Below, one piece after another: positions 52,327 to 60,479 of a stretch of DNA of 64,000 nt (positions within the stretch are counted from its first letter, which is position 1; every line of letters starts with the position of its first letter). A program made the position numbers and the translations under genes. This DNA comes from Falsirhodobacter sp051195255. GTDB lineage: Bacteria > Pseudomonadota > Alphaproteobacteria > Rhodobacterales > Rhodobacteraceae. The stretch lies in NCBI RefSeq assembly GCF_051195255.1, contig NZ_JBNJLK010000005.1, positions 124,001-188,000 of the forward strand, given 5' to 3'. Below the pieces are notes generated by a model. The model made no database searches and had not been told where the DNA came from. It saw nothing but the letters and a program-made list of their open reading frames with translations.

Positions 52327-53454
52327 ATGTTGGCCCCCTATGCCTGCCAGCCGTCCCAATCGCGTGGACGGCTGCATGGCGAAGACCTCTCCTCGTTCCG
52401 GTCCCCGTTCCAGCGGGACCGCGACCGGATCATCCACTCCTCGGCGTTCCGTCGGCTGAAGCACAAGACGCAGGTCTTTGTCGAACATGAGGGCGATTAC
52501 TACCGCACGCGCCTGACCCATTCGATCGAGGTGGCGCAGGTCGCCCGCACGATTGCGGGGGTTCTGGGCCTGAACACCGATCTGGCCGAGGCGATCGCGC
52601 TGGCCCATGATCTGGGCCACACGCCCTTCGGTCACACCGGTGAGGACGCGTTGCAGCGCCTGATGGAGCCTTATGGCGGGTTCGATCACAACGCGCAGGC
52701 CATGCGTATCGTGACGAAGCTGGAACGGCATTACGCCGAGTTCGACGGCCTGAACCTGACCTGGGAAGCGCTGGAGGGCATCGCCAAGCACAATGGCCCG
52801 GTGACCGGCGATCTGCCCCACGCGCTGGCCGAGGCGAACGCGCAATGGGATCTGGAGCTGCACACCTTCGCCAGCGCCGAGGCGCAGGTCGCAGCCATTG
52901 CCGATGACGTGGCCTATTCCCACCACGACCTGCACGATGGCCTGCGGTCGGGCCTTTTCGACGAAAACGACCTGATGGAGCTGCCCGTGACGGCACCGGC
53001 CTTCGAGATGGTGGACAAGCTGTATCCGGGACTGGAGCCGATGCGTCGCCGGCACGAGGCGCTGCGCCGCGTCTTCGGGCGCATGGTGGAGGATGTCATC
53101 CACGTCGCGCAGGTGCGGCTGGAGGCGGCGAACCCTCGCTCGGTCGAGGAGATACGCTCGATGGAGCAGACGGTCATCCGTTTCTCCAAGCCGCTGTATC
53201 AGGAGCTGAAGGCCATCCGCAGCTTCCTCTTCACCCGCATGTATCGCGCGCCGTCCGTGATGAAGGAACGCGCGCGGGTGACGGAAGCGGTCGATGCGTT
53301 GTTCCGCACCTTCATGACCGATCCCGCGCTATTGCCGGACGAATGGCGCACGGGGCTGGGGGACGACGAAACGCAGCGGGCCCGTCATGTGGCCGATTAC
53401 GTGGCCGGGATGACAGACCGTTTCGCCCTACAGGAATACGCGCGGCTTTGCTGA
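52327..53454 (+). CDS. dgt: Deoxyguanosinetriphosphate triphosphohydrolase-like protein
   Basis: An HD-domain dNTPase of 375 residues (type 2 subfamily). The metal ligands are His65 (RLTHSIEVAQ), His94/Asp95 (ALAHDLGHTPFGHTGE) and a later Asp in IADDVAYSHHDLHDG. It should cleave dNTPs to deoxynucleosides and tripolyphosphate, helping control dNTP pools. Its 3' end overlaps dsbB by 27 bp. Confidence 0.93.
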   Translation: MLAPYACQPSQSRGRLHGEDLSSFRSPFQRDRDRIIHSSAFRRLKHKTQVFVEHEGDYYRTRLTHSIEVAQVARTIAGVLGLNTDLAEAIALAHDLGHTPFGHTGEDALQRLMEPYGGFDHNAQAMRIVTKLERHYAEFDGLNLTWEALEGIAKHNGPVTGDLPHALAEANAQWDLELHTFASAEAQVAAIADDVAYSHHDLHDGLRSGLFDENDLMELPVTAPAFEMVDKLYPGLEPMRRRHEALRRVFGRMVEDVIHVAQVRLEAANPRSVEEIRSMEQTVIRFSKPLYQELKAIRSFLFTRMYRAPSVMKERARVTEAVDALFRTFMTDPALLPDEWRTGLGDDETQRARHVADYVAGMTDRFALQEYARLC

Positions 53455-53907
53455 CCGCCACGCCTTGATCCACAGAGCCACCAGAAGAAGCGAGGCGATG
53501 GCGTTCCAGGACGCCATCGACAGCCCCAGCATCGACCACGCGACCTGATCGCACATGACCAGATGGACGGGCGCGTCCGTGGACAGAAGATCCGCGCCCG
53601 ACATGCCGGACAGCGCATTGCCCGAGCCTGTGCAGCTGCTGGGGCCTTCCCACCATTTCCGTTCCACCCCCGCGTGGAAGATGCCGACGGCGGCGCTGGC
53701 GGCCGGGGCCAGCGCGCCCAGGGCGATCAGCCAGCGCTTCGGCAAGACCCAGACGAGCGCCCCGATGACAAGGGCGACCACATGGGGATAGCGCTGGAAC
53801 ATGCACAAATGGCACGGGGCGAGGCCGCCGATGTATTCGAACGCCAACGCGCCCAGCAGCAGCGCCCCCGAACCGGCCGCCGCCAGCGTCGACCAGACTT
53901 TTTCCAT
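53428..53907 (-). CDS. dsbB: Disulfide bond formation protein B
   Basis: A 159-residue inner-membrane protein with four hydrophobic helices. The quinone-linked pair CHLC and the periplasmic-loop Cys residues (PSSCTGSG, VMCDQVAW) match DsbB, which reoxidises DsbA. No dsbA is nearby. Confidence 0.9.
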   Translation of the reverse strand: MEKVWSTLAAAGSGALLLGALAFEYIGGLAPCHLCMFQRYPHVVALVIGALVWVLPKRWLIALGALAPAASAAVGIFHAGVERKWWEGPSSCTGSGNALSGMSGADLLSTDAPVHLVMCDQVAWSMLGLSMASWNAIASLLLVALWIKAWRSAKPRVFL

Positions 53908-53989
53908 GTGTCACCCTCGACCTTTTTCGGACGGAGCATACGGGTAAGACGCGCGGTGCAAAACCCAATCCCTTGTGATCGGTGACAGA

Positions 53990-54018
53990 TTGACCCGGTG
54001 CTTGGAAGCGCGTAGATG
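53990..54018 (+). promoter_or_regulatory. Sigma-70 promoter of tRNA-Leu
   Basis: TTGACC (53990-53995), a 17-nt spacer and TAGATG (54013-54018) lie with the expected start point a few bases before the tRNA. Confidence 0.75.
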
Positions 54019-54027
54019 AACACCCGT

Positions 54028-54111
54028 GCCCGAGTGGTGGAATGGTAGACGCAGGGGATTCAAAATCCTCCGCCGCAAGGCTTGCGAGTTCGAGTCTCGC
54101 CTCGGGCACCA
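54028..54111 (+). tRNA. tRNA-Leu (anticodon CAA)
   Basis: An 84-nt cloverleaf with a long class II variable arm. Acceptor stem GCCCGAG / CTCGGGC, anticodon stem-loop GGGGA-TTCAAAA-TCCTC with CAA (decodes UUG), T arm GCGAG-TTCGAGT-CTCGC, discriminator A and encoded CCA (54109-54111). It stands at the boundary between dense core genes and a sparse accessory region, a classic island insertion point. No repeat of its 3' end was found downstream. Confidence 0.97.
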
Positions 54112-54841
54112 CCTTATGTCACTGGCGTTTTCGTAGGGGTGACATATCCTCGGTTGACGGATGAACCTTTTTCCTGCTGCTGGAACATTTTGGTCCAGAT
54201 GACAGGCCTTGCCCTCCGAACAATGAAGCTGTTCCGGTTCTCATCAAACATTCCTGGGTGAGGGCGGCAGGTGTTTGGGGCGCCCTGACAACATCTACGG
54301 TTCCCCCCGATCAAGTGGCGGAACCTCGGGCGTCTGCATCGCCGCCGATGATCGCGTGACCCGCCCGCCGCGTGGTATGATAATGCGGCAGAACCTGTCT
54401 GTCTGGGCCCGGATATGACACCCGACATCATGATCGTGCACGACTTTTGCAGCTGTGTGCAACTTCATGAGAGGGCAGTCGATATTGGTGACGACGCCAG
54501 CAGCGTGATGACATCCGGATCAGAGCTGCCCGTCACCACGTGCCGGGGCGCGCGTTCACCAGCACCCTCAGTGGCTGGCGCCGGAGTTTGAGTGCTCTGC
54601 AAGTGTCTTTTCGGACGGAAACGGTGGTTCATCGAGTGGCGGCGGCAGGATGCAGCCTCGGTGCGGGCGAAAGACTGTTTGTCTAACCTGAGGTGACTGC
54701 GGCGGAGGGCGTTCATACACCGCTTCCGGGCGGTTGGGGCGCCGTAGTGGAGGCGGATAAGCCATCTGTGACGAACGTCTTGACTATCTTTGTATTAGCT
54801 GGTGCGGTCTTCACCTTGTCAGTCAAGGGGCCGGGAAAGCA
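54112..54841 (+). other. Gene-poor region after tRNA-Leu
   Basis: No gene can be supported in 730 bp; the open frames have no family resemblance. Just after the tRNA lies an 8-bp inverted repeat TATGTCAC / GTGACATA with a 16-nt spacer (54115-54146). Another inverted repeat (CTTGACT 54779-54785, AGTCAAG 54821-54827) flanks the region before the GT29 gene, whose promoter is probably here. Composition differs from the core. This may be decayed mobile DNA. Confidence 0.5.
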
Positions 54842-55423
54842 GTGCAAGACAGTAAGCTGGATTTGAAGTCAGAGCTGCAGAAGGTCATCGCGGGCAGACG
54901 CCTGTCGCTGGTCGGCAATGCGGCTTCCCTGCTGCGTCAGCGTCTGGGTGAGGAGATCGACTCTGGCTGTGTCATCCGTCTCAACTCGGGCATACCGATC
55001 CACAAGCGTGCGCAAGGGCGTCGTACAGACATCCACTGTTTCAGTACCCGGTCAAGCTTGCAGTACAATCTTGGGCGCGCGACATGGCGCGTTCGCCTTC
55101 GCCGCAATCACTTCAACGACAAATTTTCCGTCTGGATGAGTCCTGATGATCGCGAGACGGCTGAGCCGGGGCAGGCATTCTATCCGATGCCTCTTTGCGA
55201 TGAATTGACGGAACGTCTTGGGGCAACTCCTTCGGTGGGTGCCAAGACTCTCCACATGCTATCAGAGTTGACCGACGCCGAGATCCGTGTCTTCGGTTAC
55301 GACTTCAAGACAACAACGACGTTCTATCGCACCAAAGAGAATCTGGGTCCGCACAATTGGCAGGGTGAACAGGATTTTGCCCTCTCCTTGGTGCGGGCCG
55401 GACGTATATCCTTGGCCGCGTAG
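54842..55423 (+). CDS. GT29 (sialyltransferase-like) family protein
   Basis: A 193-residue protein whose motifs follow the GT29 sialylmotifs. Motif L: LSLVGNAASLL...EEIDS..VIRLN (21-48). Motif S: PSVGAKTLHML...RVFGYD (130-154). Motif VS: His171-x4-Glu176 (HNWQGE). GT29 enzymes use CMP-sialic acid, so a CMP-activated sugar donor is likely, though Kdo or another ulosonate is possible. It is short, with no membrane anchor or signal, so it should act in the cytoplasm. Start is GTG with GGGAAAG upstream. The ELM1-like gene follows after 24 nt. Confidence 0.72.
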   Translation: MQDSKLDLKSELQKVIAGRRLSLVGNAASLLRQRLGEEIDSGCVIRLNSGIPIHKRAQGRRTDIHCFSTRSSLQYNLGRATWRVRLRRNHFNDKFSVWMSPDDRETAEPGQAFYPMPLCDELTERLGATPSVGAKTLHMLSELTDAEIRVFGYDFKTTTTFYRTKENLGPHNWQGEQDFALSLVRAGRISLAA

Positions 55424-55447
55424 ATCCGACGTATATCGAGGAACAGC

Positions 55448-56389
55448 ATGACAGTTTGGGCCGTCAGTGTGGCAAGCATGGGCACGCTGTCCCAGTGTTC
55501 AGCGGTGGCGAATTCCCTGCAGGAAGACTACAGGAAGAAGATCGTCGTTCCCCGACGGGGTCTGGCACGCCTTTTCCAGAAGCCTTTGTACAAGCGGAAT
55601 GAGGTCGCACCCGATGTCATAGTGTCCTGCGGCTCGGCTTCTGAACCGCATGTCCTCAAGATGAAGGCGGCCTACAATGGCAGGCCCCTGGCGGTTCACC
55701 TTCAGCCGCCGAAAATTGACGGTTACGACATGGTTTTCGTGTCGCGGCATGACTGGCTGAAGGAATTCGATACACGTCCACATTTCCATCAAATGGTAGG
55801 CGTGCCCCACAGGTTTTCCTTCGAGGGCTGGAAGAAACTTCGAGGCCCGGCCCGTGCGCGATATGCTCCCAACGACGAGCGGATCGTCGTCGTGCTTGTT
55901 GGAGGGACGAACGGAGCCTACGCTTATGATCAGGCAAGCTTGATCGCCATCATCCATGCAATCACAGATCAGGTTCAGGCCGGCTGGAAGGCGCTGGTGT
56001 CCGTGTCACGGAGGACGGACCCGGAGACGCGGCAAGCCTTGAAGGCCCTCCACTCCGAGAAGACGATCGTTTGGGACGGCGACGGTGACAATCCTTACAT
56101 GGATTATCTTGCCGCGGCCGACGCGTTCCTGATCGCGAAGGACTCCGTCACCATGCCCTGCGAAGCGCTTTCTACGGGGAAACCTGTCTACTCGCTCGGC
56201 TTGTCCAAGATTGCGGGGCGAAAGTTCGATAAGTTCGAGCGTTTTCACGATGACATGCAAAAGACGCTTGGGCTTACACGGCCCTATCTTGGCTCTCTGG
56301 ATCCCTACGACTACACGCCCCCGTTTGAAACCAGGCGTATCGTGGACTTCATACGGCGGGAGAAATCTCGAGGCGCTGATCAAGATTGA
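55448..56389 (+). CDS. ELM1-family protein (Mito_fiss_Elm1, DUF1022-like)
   Basis: A 313-residue protein resembling bacterial homologues of plant ELM1, with a GT-B-like two-domain layout. The N-terminal domain has VIVSCGSASEPHVL. The linker has VGVPHRFSFEGWKKLR. The C-terminal domain has VVVLVGGTNGAYAYD, VSVSRRTDPETRQAL, DNPYMDYLAAADAFLIAKDSVTMPCEALSTGKPVYSLGL. The GxTPxE-like TMPCEA segment looks like a nucleotide-sugar site. GAGGAA precedes the ATG. In operon with the GT29 gene, which suggests a role in the same glycan. A CTGATCA/TGATCAG hairpin overlaps its stop. Confidence 0.78.
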   Translation: MTVWAVSVASMGTLSQCSAVANSLQEDYRKKIVVPRRGLARLFQKPLYKRNEVAPDVIVSCGSASEPHVLKMKAAYNGRPLAVHLQPPKIDGYDMVFVSRHDWLKEFDTRPHFHQMVGVPHRFSFEGWKKLRGPARARYAPNDERIVVVLVGGTNGAYAYDQASLIAIIHAITDQVQAGWKALVSVSRRTDPETRQALKALHSEKTIVWDGDGDNPYMDYLAAADAFLIAKDSVTMPCEALSTGKPVYSLGLSKIAGRKFDKFERFHDDMQKTLGLTRPYLGSLDPYDYTPPFETRRIVDFIRREKSRGADQD

Positions 56390-56398
56390 TCAGGGCGG

Positions 56399-57295
56399 TC
56401 AGTGAAATGCTATATGCGGGAATCGCCTGTCGAAAAGCCATTTGCTGACCTTGTACGATGCGATGGCAGACGGATGACGCCTGGCCTTCTTATACCCCAC
56501 TCGGTGCCAAGGTTTCACAGGGCCGTGGTAATGATAGATGCCGGTCTTTTCATGCCTCGTCTCGTCGCTTGCTCCAAAGACCTGTTCGGTTCTGGCGCGT
56601 TGCACTGCCGCACGACCCCAGGAGTCGTTCCAAGCCGGGTTGAGATGCTTGATCTTCCCACGAAACACATGGTTGAGGTGATCTTGATCCAGGCTGCGGT
56701 AGCGGGCAGCCCGGTCGAAGTCGCCAAGCTTCTCATGCATCTCAGGGTTCGAGCGGATGGCGGCACAGTCCATCAGCAGAACACCCGCATTGACATAGTC
56801 GGCGGCAGCGTAAGGAGCCATGATCTCCTCTCTCTCGGTTTTGTGATCCCACGTGTGACCGTGAGCCAATTGGTCAAGGCGTTTCACAACCCCGAAATCC
56901 CTGACGCCCCCAACAAGATTCCCTTCCAGATCGATGTTGAAAAGGTCGCTCAGGTTGCGCTTCACCAAGGTGTCGCCATCGATATAGATAATCCGCCCTT
57001 GCACGAGGGACGGCAGAAGAAGTCTGGCCAGCGTCGTTTTGGAAAGATGACGCACCGTTTCAGGAACAGAGCCGAAATGGCTGTCGGTGAGCTGGTGAAA
57101 GTGGATGTCGATCTCCCCTTCGTTCGCGATCTCTCGGAGCAGGTCCGCAGCATCGCTGGTAAGATCCAGACTTAGAATGACAATCTGTTGCAGATCTGGG
57201 GTCGATTTGATAGCGGATACGAGTGACAGGGCGGTCGGACCGAAGAAGCCCATGTCCGTGCCAAAGGCGATTCTCGTTCCCGTGATATCTGCCAC
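56399..57295 (-). CDS. Glycosyltransferase family 8 protein
   Basis: A 298-residue retaining GT-A glycosyltransferase, related to LPS galactosyl/glucosyltransferases and glycogenin. The DxD metal motif is IDGDTLV (Asp106, Asp108). NAGVLLMD (169-176), LDQDHLN (202-208) and HYHGPVKPW (255-263) complete the GT8 pattern. Start is GTG at 57295, with GAGGG 6 nt upstream. Convergent with the ELM1 gene, 9 bp apart. Donor is probably UDP-glucose or UDP-galactose. Confidence 0.88.
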   Translation of the reverse strand: MADITGTRIAFGTDMGFFGPTALSLVSAIKSTPDLQQIVILSLDLTSDAADLLREIANEGEIDIHFHQLTDSHFGSVPETVRHLSKTTLARLLLPSLVQGRIIYIDGDTLVKRNLSDLFNIDLEGNLVGGVRDFGVVKRLDQLAHGHTWDHKTEREEIMAPYAAADYVNAGVLLMDCAAIRSNPEMHEKLGDFDRAARYRSLDQDHLNHVFRGKIKHLNPAWNDSWGRAAVQRARTEQVFGASDETRHEKTGIYHYHGPVKPWHRVGYKKARRHPSAIASYKVSKWLFDRRFPHIAFH

Positions 57296-57933
57296 TTGTT
57301 GCCCTCGTGTTCGATGCTGCGACGATCATCCTGCACTCGCACAGAGACTAGCGCATCGGCTGTATGCAAGATGATTTCGGGATCGCCAACCTATAATCTC
57401 GCCAGGCTTCCTGACCGCATCAGCGACGTTGCAACAGGCAGTACCTGTTCGTCGCGACCACCGCCCGCCTTTTGCCTCGCATTTTCAAAGCTGCGGACCA
57501 TCATGAAGATGGCGGATCGAGGTGTTCTGACACTGACGCAGCAGGGGTTCTGTCCGTGCCCTCCATGTGGACGCGCTTGATTAGCCATCCAAGGCTCGAC
57601 GAAGTAGCCTTGAAGGACCTGTTGACACGAAGGTGGCTACGCTAGGAGGAAAGCGGCAAGTGGTCGCGCATTTGGTGCCGGATCACTGGCAAAGCAGGCC
57701 TCGCGGCCGCAAACGAACAAACGGACGGCCGGCGGCACAAGGGCGGTCATATCCCCTGTGCGGTTGGAACAGGCGAAAAACGTGGATGCGATGCCTCCAA
57801 TGGGGGTTTTAACGCCTGCGGCAGGATGATCAGCCACTGCGCCGAGTGACATCTGGGAGGGGAGGATGCCTGCCACTAAGCAGGGGCAAGATGCCGCGCG
57901 TCAGGCTTTGACCTGACGTCGGCGTCGCCAAGG
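57296..57933 (-). other. Gene-poor region upstream of GT8
   Basis: 638 bp without a supportable gene. Short open frames on both strands (for example minus 57637-57876) have no ribosome binding site or recognisable family. A GTCAGG-CTTTGA-CCTGAC hairpin (57900-57917) lies just after the small gene downstream and may end its transcript, though no T-tract follows. The GT8 promoter should be in this stretch. Confidence 0.45.
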
Positions 57934-58176
57934 CTATTCCTCATCCTTTGTGTGCTTTTTGATGTTCTGAAGGGGCAGGTCGTCGGCTGTCTCGCTGTGA
58001 CCATCGTCGCGGGTGTTGTATTTGCCCGACGGCTGCGGAGAAAGGACGGAATCGCCTCCTTCGTTGGCGACGCTGGCCGGCTGCTTCATGTTTTTCGGCG
58101 TCGGCTCATCCGGGAACCGGGTCTTCTGCGAGGCGGGGTCGTGTCGCTGCGCGCGCTGGTCGATGTCTTTGGACAT
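57934..58176 (-). CDS. Small hydrophilic hypothetical protein
   Basis: An 80-residue, strongly polar protein (MSKDIDQRAQRHDPASQ start, IKKHTKDEE end) with few hydrophobic residues and likely disorder. GGGAGA precedes the ATG at 58176; the longer frame to 58197 is less likely. An EcfG-like promoter motif ends 22 bp upstream, suggesting a general-stress gene. It resembles in composition the small proteins at 63497-63827. Confidence 0.65.
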   Translation of the reverse strand: MSKDIDQRAQRHDPASQKTRFPDEPTPKNMKQPASVANEGGDSVLSPQPSGKYNTRDDGHSETADDLPLQNIKKHTKDEE

Positions 58177-58197
58177 GATCTTCTCCCTTTCCATCAT

Positions 58198-58223
58198 AAC
58201 GACCGTGAGGTTCGATTGTTTCC
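58198..58223 (-). promoter_or_regulatory. EcfG-like promoter before the small hydrophilic gene
   Basis: On the minus strand GGAAAC, a 16-nt spacer and CGTT resemble the alphaproteobacterial general-stress sigma factor consensus GGAAC-N16/17-CGTT. The motif ends 22 bp before the ATG, leaving a leader just long enough for the ribosome binding site. EcfG is not present in all Rhodobacterales, so the factor is inferred. Confidence 0.5.
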
Positions 58224-58639
58224 ACGCGGTGAAGGCGTGGCCCCCAATGCGGGGCGTGACTGTAAGGGTGCAGGCGATGCCACCCGGGTCTGAATTGGCG
58301 TCCCAGGCCCAACCTGTTGTGGTTTCGAGCGGTTGGCTTGACTGGGCATCTGCATTGCATTGGCTGCTCGTACGATCCGCTGAAAGAGAAGCAACAGTCG
58401 TCGCCTAGAACGATGTCAGGTCCCACAAGCTTCGTTTGGGCGAGATCAGCGAAAGATCACAAGCGTGTTCGATCACTTCATCACCTCGTGGTCACGGTGG
58501 ATGGGCGCTCGGGCAAAGCGAGACGAGATCCGTCATTGCCCGTCCAGACGCTCTAGACCACCTCGGTCAAGGCTCGCCGCACTGGGACCTGTTGCCGCCA
58601 CCTCAGGCGTCTAACTTTCAACGTGAAAAAGGATACCGC
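58224..58639 (+). other. Gene-poor region before GH16 gene
   Basis: 416 bp with no supportable gene. An open frame at 58317-58556 has no ribosome binding site or family resemblance. The promoter of the GH16 gene is expected here but no strong -35/-10 pair stood out. Confidence 0.4.
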
Positions 58640-60103
58640 ATGCCGACTCAATCCGAAATCATGTCCGGCTGGGCTGCCAGCCTTCGTGCAACCGCTGCCG
58701 ATATCGAGGCGCTTGTTGCCGGAAGCGCAGTGCAGACGCAGGCCGTCGCGGCCCAGCCCACGGCGGCCCAGCCCACTGGTCCCATATGGGGACTGACCGT
58801 ACTTCCGAAGCTGACGATTCCGGCGGAGGTTGTCGTGCCGCCCGGTACGCAGGAAATCTTCATTCCGGTGTCGGTGGACCGCACCGACCGGCAGTCCTTC
58901 ATGGCCTATATCGACCGGCTGGTGAACGTGAGCGGCGGTGGCATCAATGTCGGGGCGTCGGCCGATTATCGCGCCAACTTCGCCGGCATGGAGACGGTCT
59001 ATCAGTGGTCTCCCTTCGATGATGGTTTGCATTGGGTTCGCGTGGCTCCCAAGGCGAAGTATCCGGCCGGGCGGGCCTTCCAGGTGTCGATCCGCGTCAA
59101 GGGTCTGGGCGACAGCCAGAAGGGACGTGGCGTGACCGTTCGCTTTGTCGAAGGGGCTCCGGCTCAGCAGATCACCAAGCCGTTCCACCGCCCGCTGCGC
59201 CGTCTTGACCTGTCGGGCGCGAAGCGCAAGAACACGTTCGATCCGGCCACGCTGAAGTGGTCGTCCACAGGCAAGGACGCGCAGGGCAAAGGCGTGCTGA
59301 TGTCGGCGCTCAGCCATGGCCGCACCCAGGACGGCAACGGGGAAACGGGGCTTTACGCGGACGAAACCATCACGGGCGCCGACAAGCCGATCAGCTATGA
59401 TGCGACCGAGCGTGCGATCCGTCTGCACACCTGCGCCTTCGCGACGGACAAGCGGATCGAGCTGGATCACCGCATGTGGGCCTTCCAGGCCGTCGTGCTG
59501 CAGGGCCTGCACGTGGATGCCCTGTGCGGCACCGAAGGTGTCTGGCGCATGGAAGCGAAGATCCCGGTGCGCAAGTACAGCTGGCCGGCGTTCTGGCTGG
59601 TCAACCGCTCCCTGAAATCCACGGGCGAGGCCTACAGCCAGTGGCCGGGCGAGATCGACATCTTGGAGAAGTTCAACGGGATCTACGGGACGGACACCAT
59701 CTCCACCAGCAGCTTTGCCCAGCATTACGGCAATCTCGGCTCCAACACGCGGGTGGGCACCTTCGGCAACGATTTCGAGGTGCAGCAATACGGCCTGAAC
59801 AAGGCGTCGATGGACGAGGTCTATCACTCTTGGGCCTGCCACGTCCGGTATGACGCCAACGACACGACCAAGAGCGAGGTCACGTTCTTTGTCGACGATG
59901 TGGAGGTGGGGTGCCACGTCCTGCATTCGCGCCATCAGGACCTGTCCAAGAAGGTCGAGTTCTATCCGATCTTCAACGTCGCCGTGAAGACGCCCGCCAA
60001 CTACACGGCGGAGCAGTACAACACGGACGAAGGGCGCAACCGGACGGGCGACATGCTGGTGCGCGACGTCGCCTACTACCCGACCGGCGCCAAGCTCGTC
60101 TGA
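58640..60103 (+). CDS. GH16-type glycoside hydrolase
   Basis: A 487-residue protein whose C-terminal half is a GH16 (concanavalin-like) glycanase: WPGEIDILEKFNG carries the catalytic ExDxxE (Glu338, Asp340, Glu343), and WPAFWLVNRS and VEFYPIFNVAV fit the fold. Residues 1-45 are helical and Ala/Gln-rich. About 50-170 is a beta-rich domain resembling Calx-beta modules. No Sec or Tat signal is visible, so export would need a type I-like or other route. AAAAAGGAT precedes the ATG at 58640. Probable role: trimming or depolymerising an extracellular beta-glycan. Confidence 0.82.
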   Translation: MPTQSEIMSGWAASLRATAADIEALVAGSAVQTQAVAAQPTAAQPTGPIWGLTVLPKLTIPAEVVVPPGTQEIFIPVSVDRTDRQSFMAYIDRLVNVSGGGINVGASADYRANFAGMETVYQWSPFDDGLHWVRVAPKAKYPAGRAFQVSIRVKGLGDSQKGRGVTVRFVEGAPAQQITKPFHRPLRRLDLSGAKRKNTFDPATLKWSSTGKDAQGKGVLMSALSHGRTQDGNGETGLYADETITGADKPISYDATERAIRLHTCAFATDKRIELDHRMWAFQAVVLQGLHVDALCGTEGVWRMEAKIPVRKYSWPAFWLVNRSLKSTGEAYSQWPGEIDILEKFNGIYGTDTISTSSFAQHYGNLGSNTRVGTFGNDFEVQQYGLNKASMDEVYHSWACHVRYDANDTTKSEVTFFVDDVEVGCHVLHSRHQDLSKKVEFYPIFNVAVKTPANYTAEQYNTDEGRNRTGDMLVRDVAYYPTGAKLV

Positions 60104-60121
60104 TCGGCAGGTGACGCGGTG

Positions 60122-60140
60122 AAGGCCGATCAGCGGCCTT
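60122..60140 (+). terminator. Terminator after GH16 gene
   Basis: A 7-bp stem AAGGCCG / CGGCCTT with a 5-nt loop lies 18 nt after the GH16 stop and is followed by GTCTTCCC. Confidence 0.6.
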
Positions 60141-60277
60141 GTCTTCCCACGGTTGCCACTTTGGCTGCGAAAGCGCCGACAACGCAGCCGTGGGATTCAT
60201 CATGTCCGTTACCACGGGTTGGCTGGCCCATAGGCTCTCGTCCGAACAGGCTTCGTAGTTCGGCATGCAACCTTGGG

Positions 60278-60306
60278 TTGACAGGAATAAGATGTGGGGC
60301 ATCATT
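60278..60306 (+). promoter_or_regulatory. Putative promoter upstream of the wHTH-SANT gene
   Basis: A consensus TTGACA (60278-60283) is separated by 17 nt from ATCATT (60301-60306). The -10 is weak. The predicted transcript would have a ~165-nt leader before the gene at 60480. A LexA box overlaps the start region. The rest of the 376-bp gap holds only very short frames, including one after a strong GGGAGGA at about 60405. Confidence 0.45.
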
Positions 60307-60307
60307 A

Positions 60308-60322
60308 GAACATATACAGAAC
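60308..60322. promoter_or_regulatory. Alphaproteobacterial LexA (SOS) box
   Basis: GAAC-ATATACA-GAAC is the complement of GTTC-N7-GTTC, the direct-repeat LexA operator established for Rhodobacter and relatives. It lies directly after the -10 of the predicted promoter, an ideal position for repression. It suggests SOS induction of the gene at 60480. Confidence 0.65.
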
Positions 60323-60479
60323 ATCACGCCGAAGAATGTTGGTAAAGCGGACAGACTTCGGAGCGGTGCCCTTGGGATCACACGCGTGCTTCGTCCTCGG
60401 ATCGGGAGGAATGTCGTGACGGCGCGGAAGCGCGTGAGATCCTTCGCCCTGAACCGCAAGTAGAAGACGGTGACCGAAC

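Noticed and set aside
54114..54716. Two minus-strand frames after tRNA-Leu as transposase remnants
   Set aside because: The translations show no DDE or other transposase motif; the idea rests only on location.
57637..57876. 79-codon minus-strand frame with a hydrophobic stretch
   Set aside because: No ribosome binding site, no recognised family and atypical composition.
58317..58556. 79-codon plus-strand frame before the GH16 gene
   Set aside because: No ribosome binding site or family resemblance.
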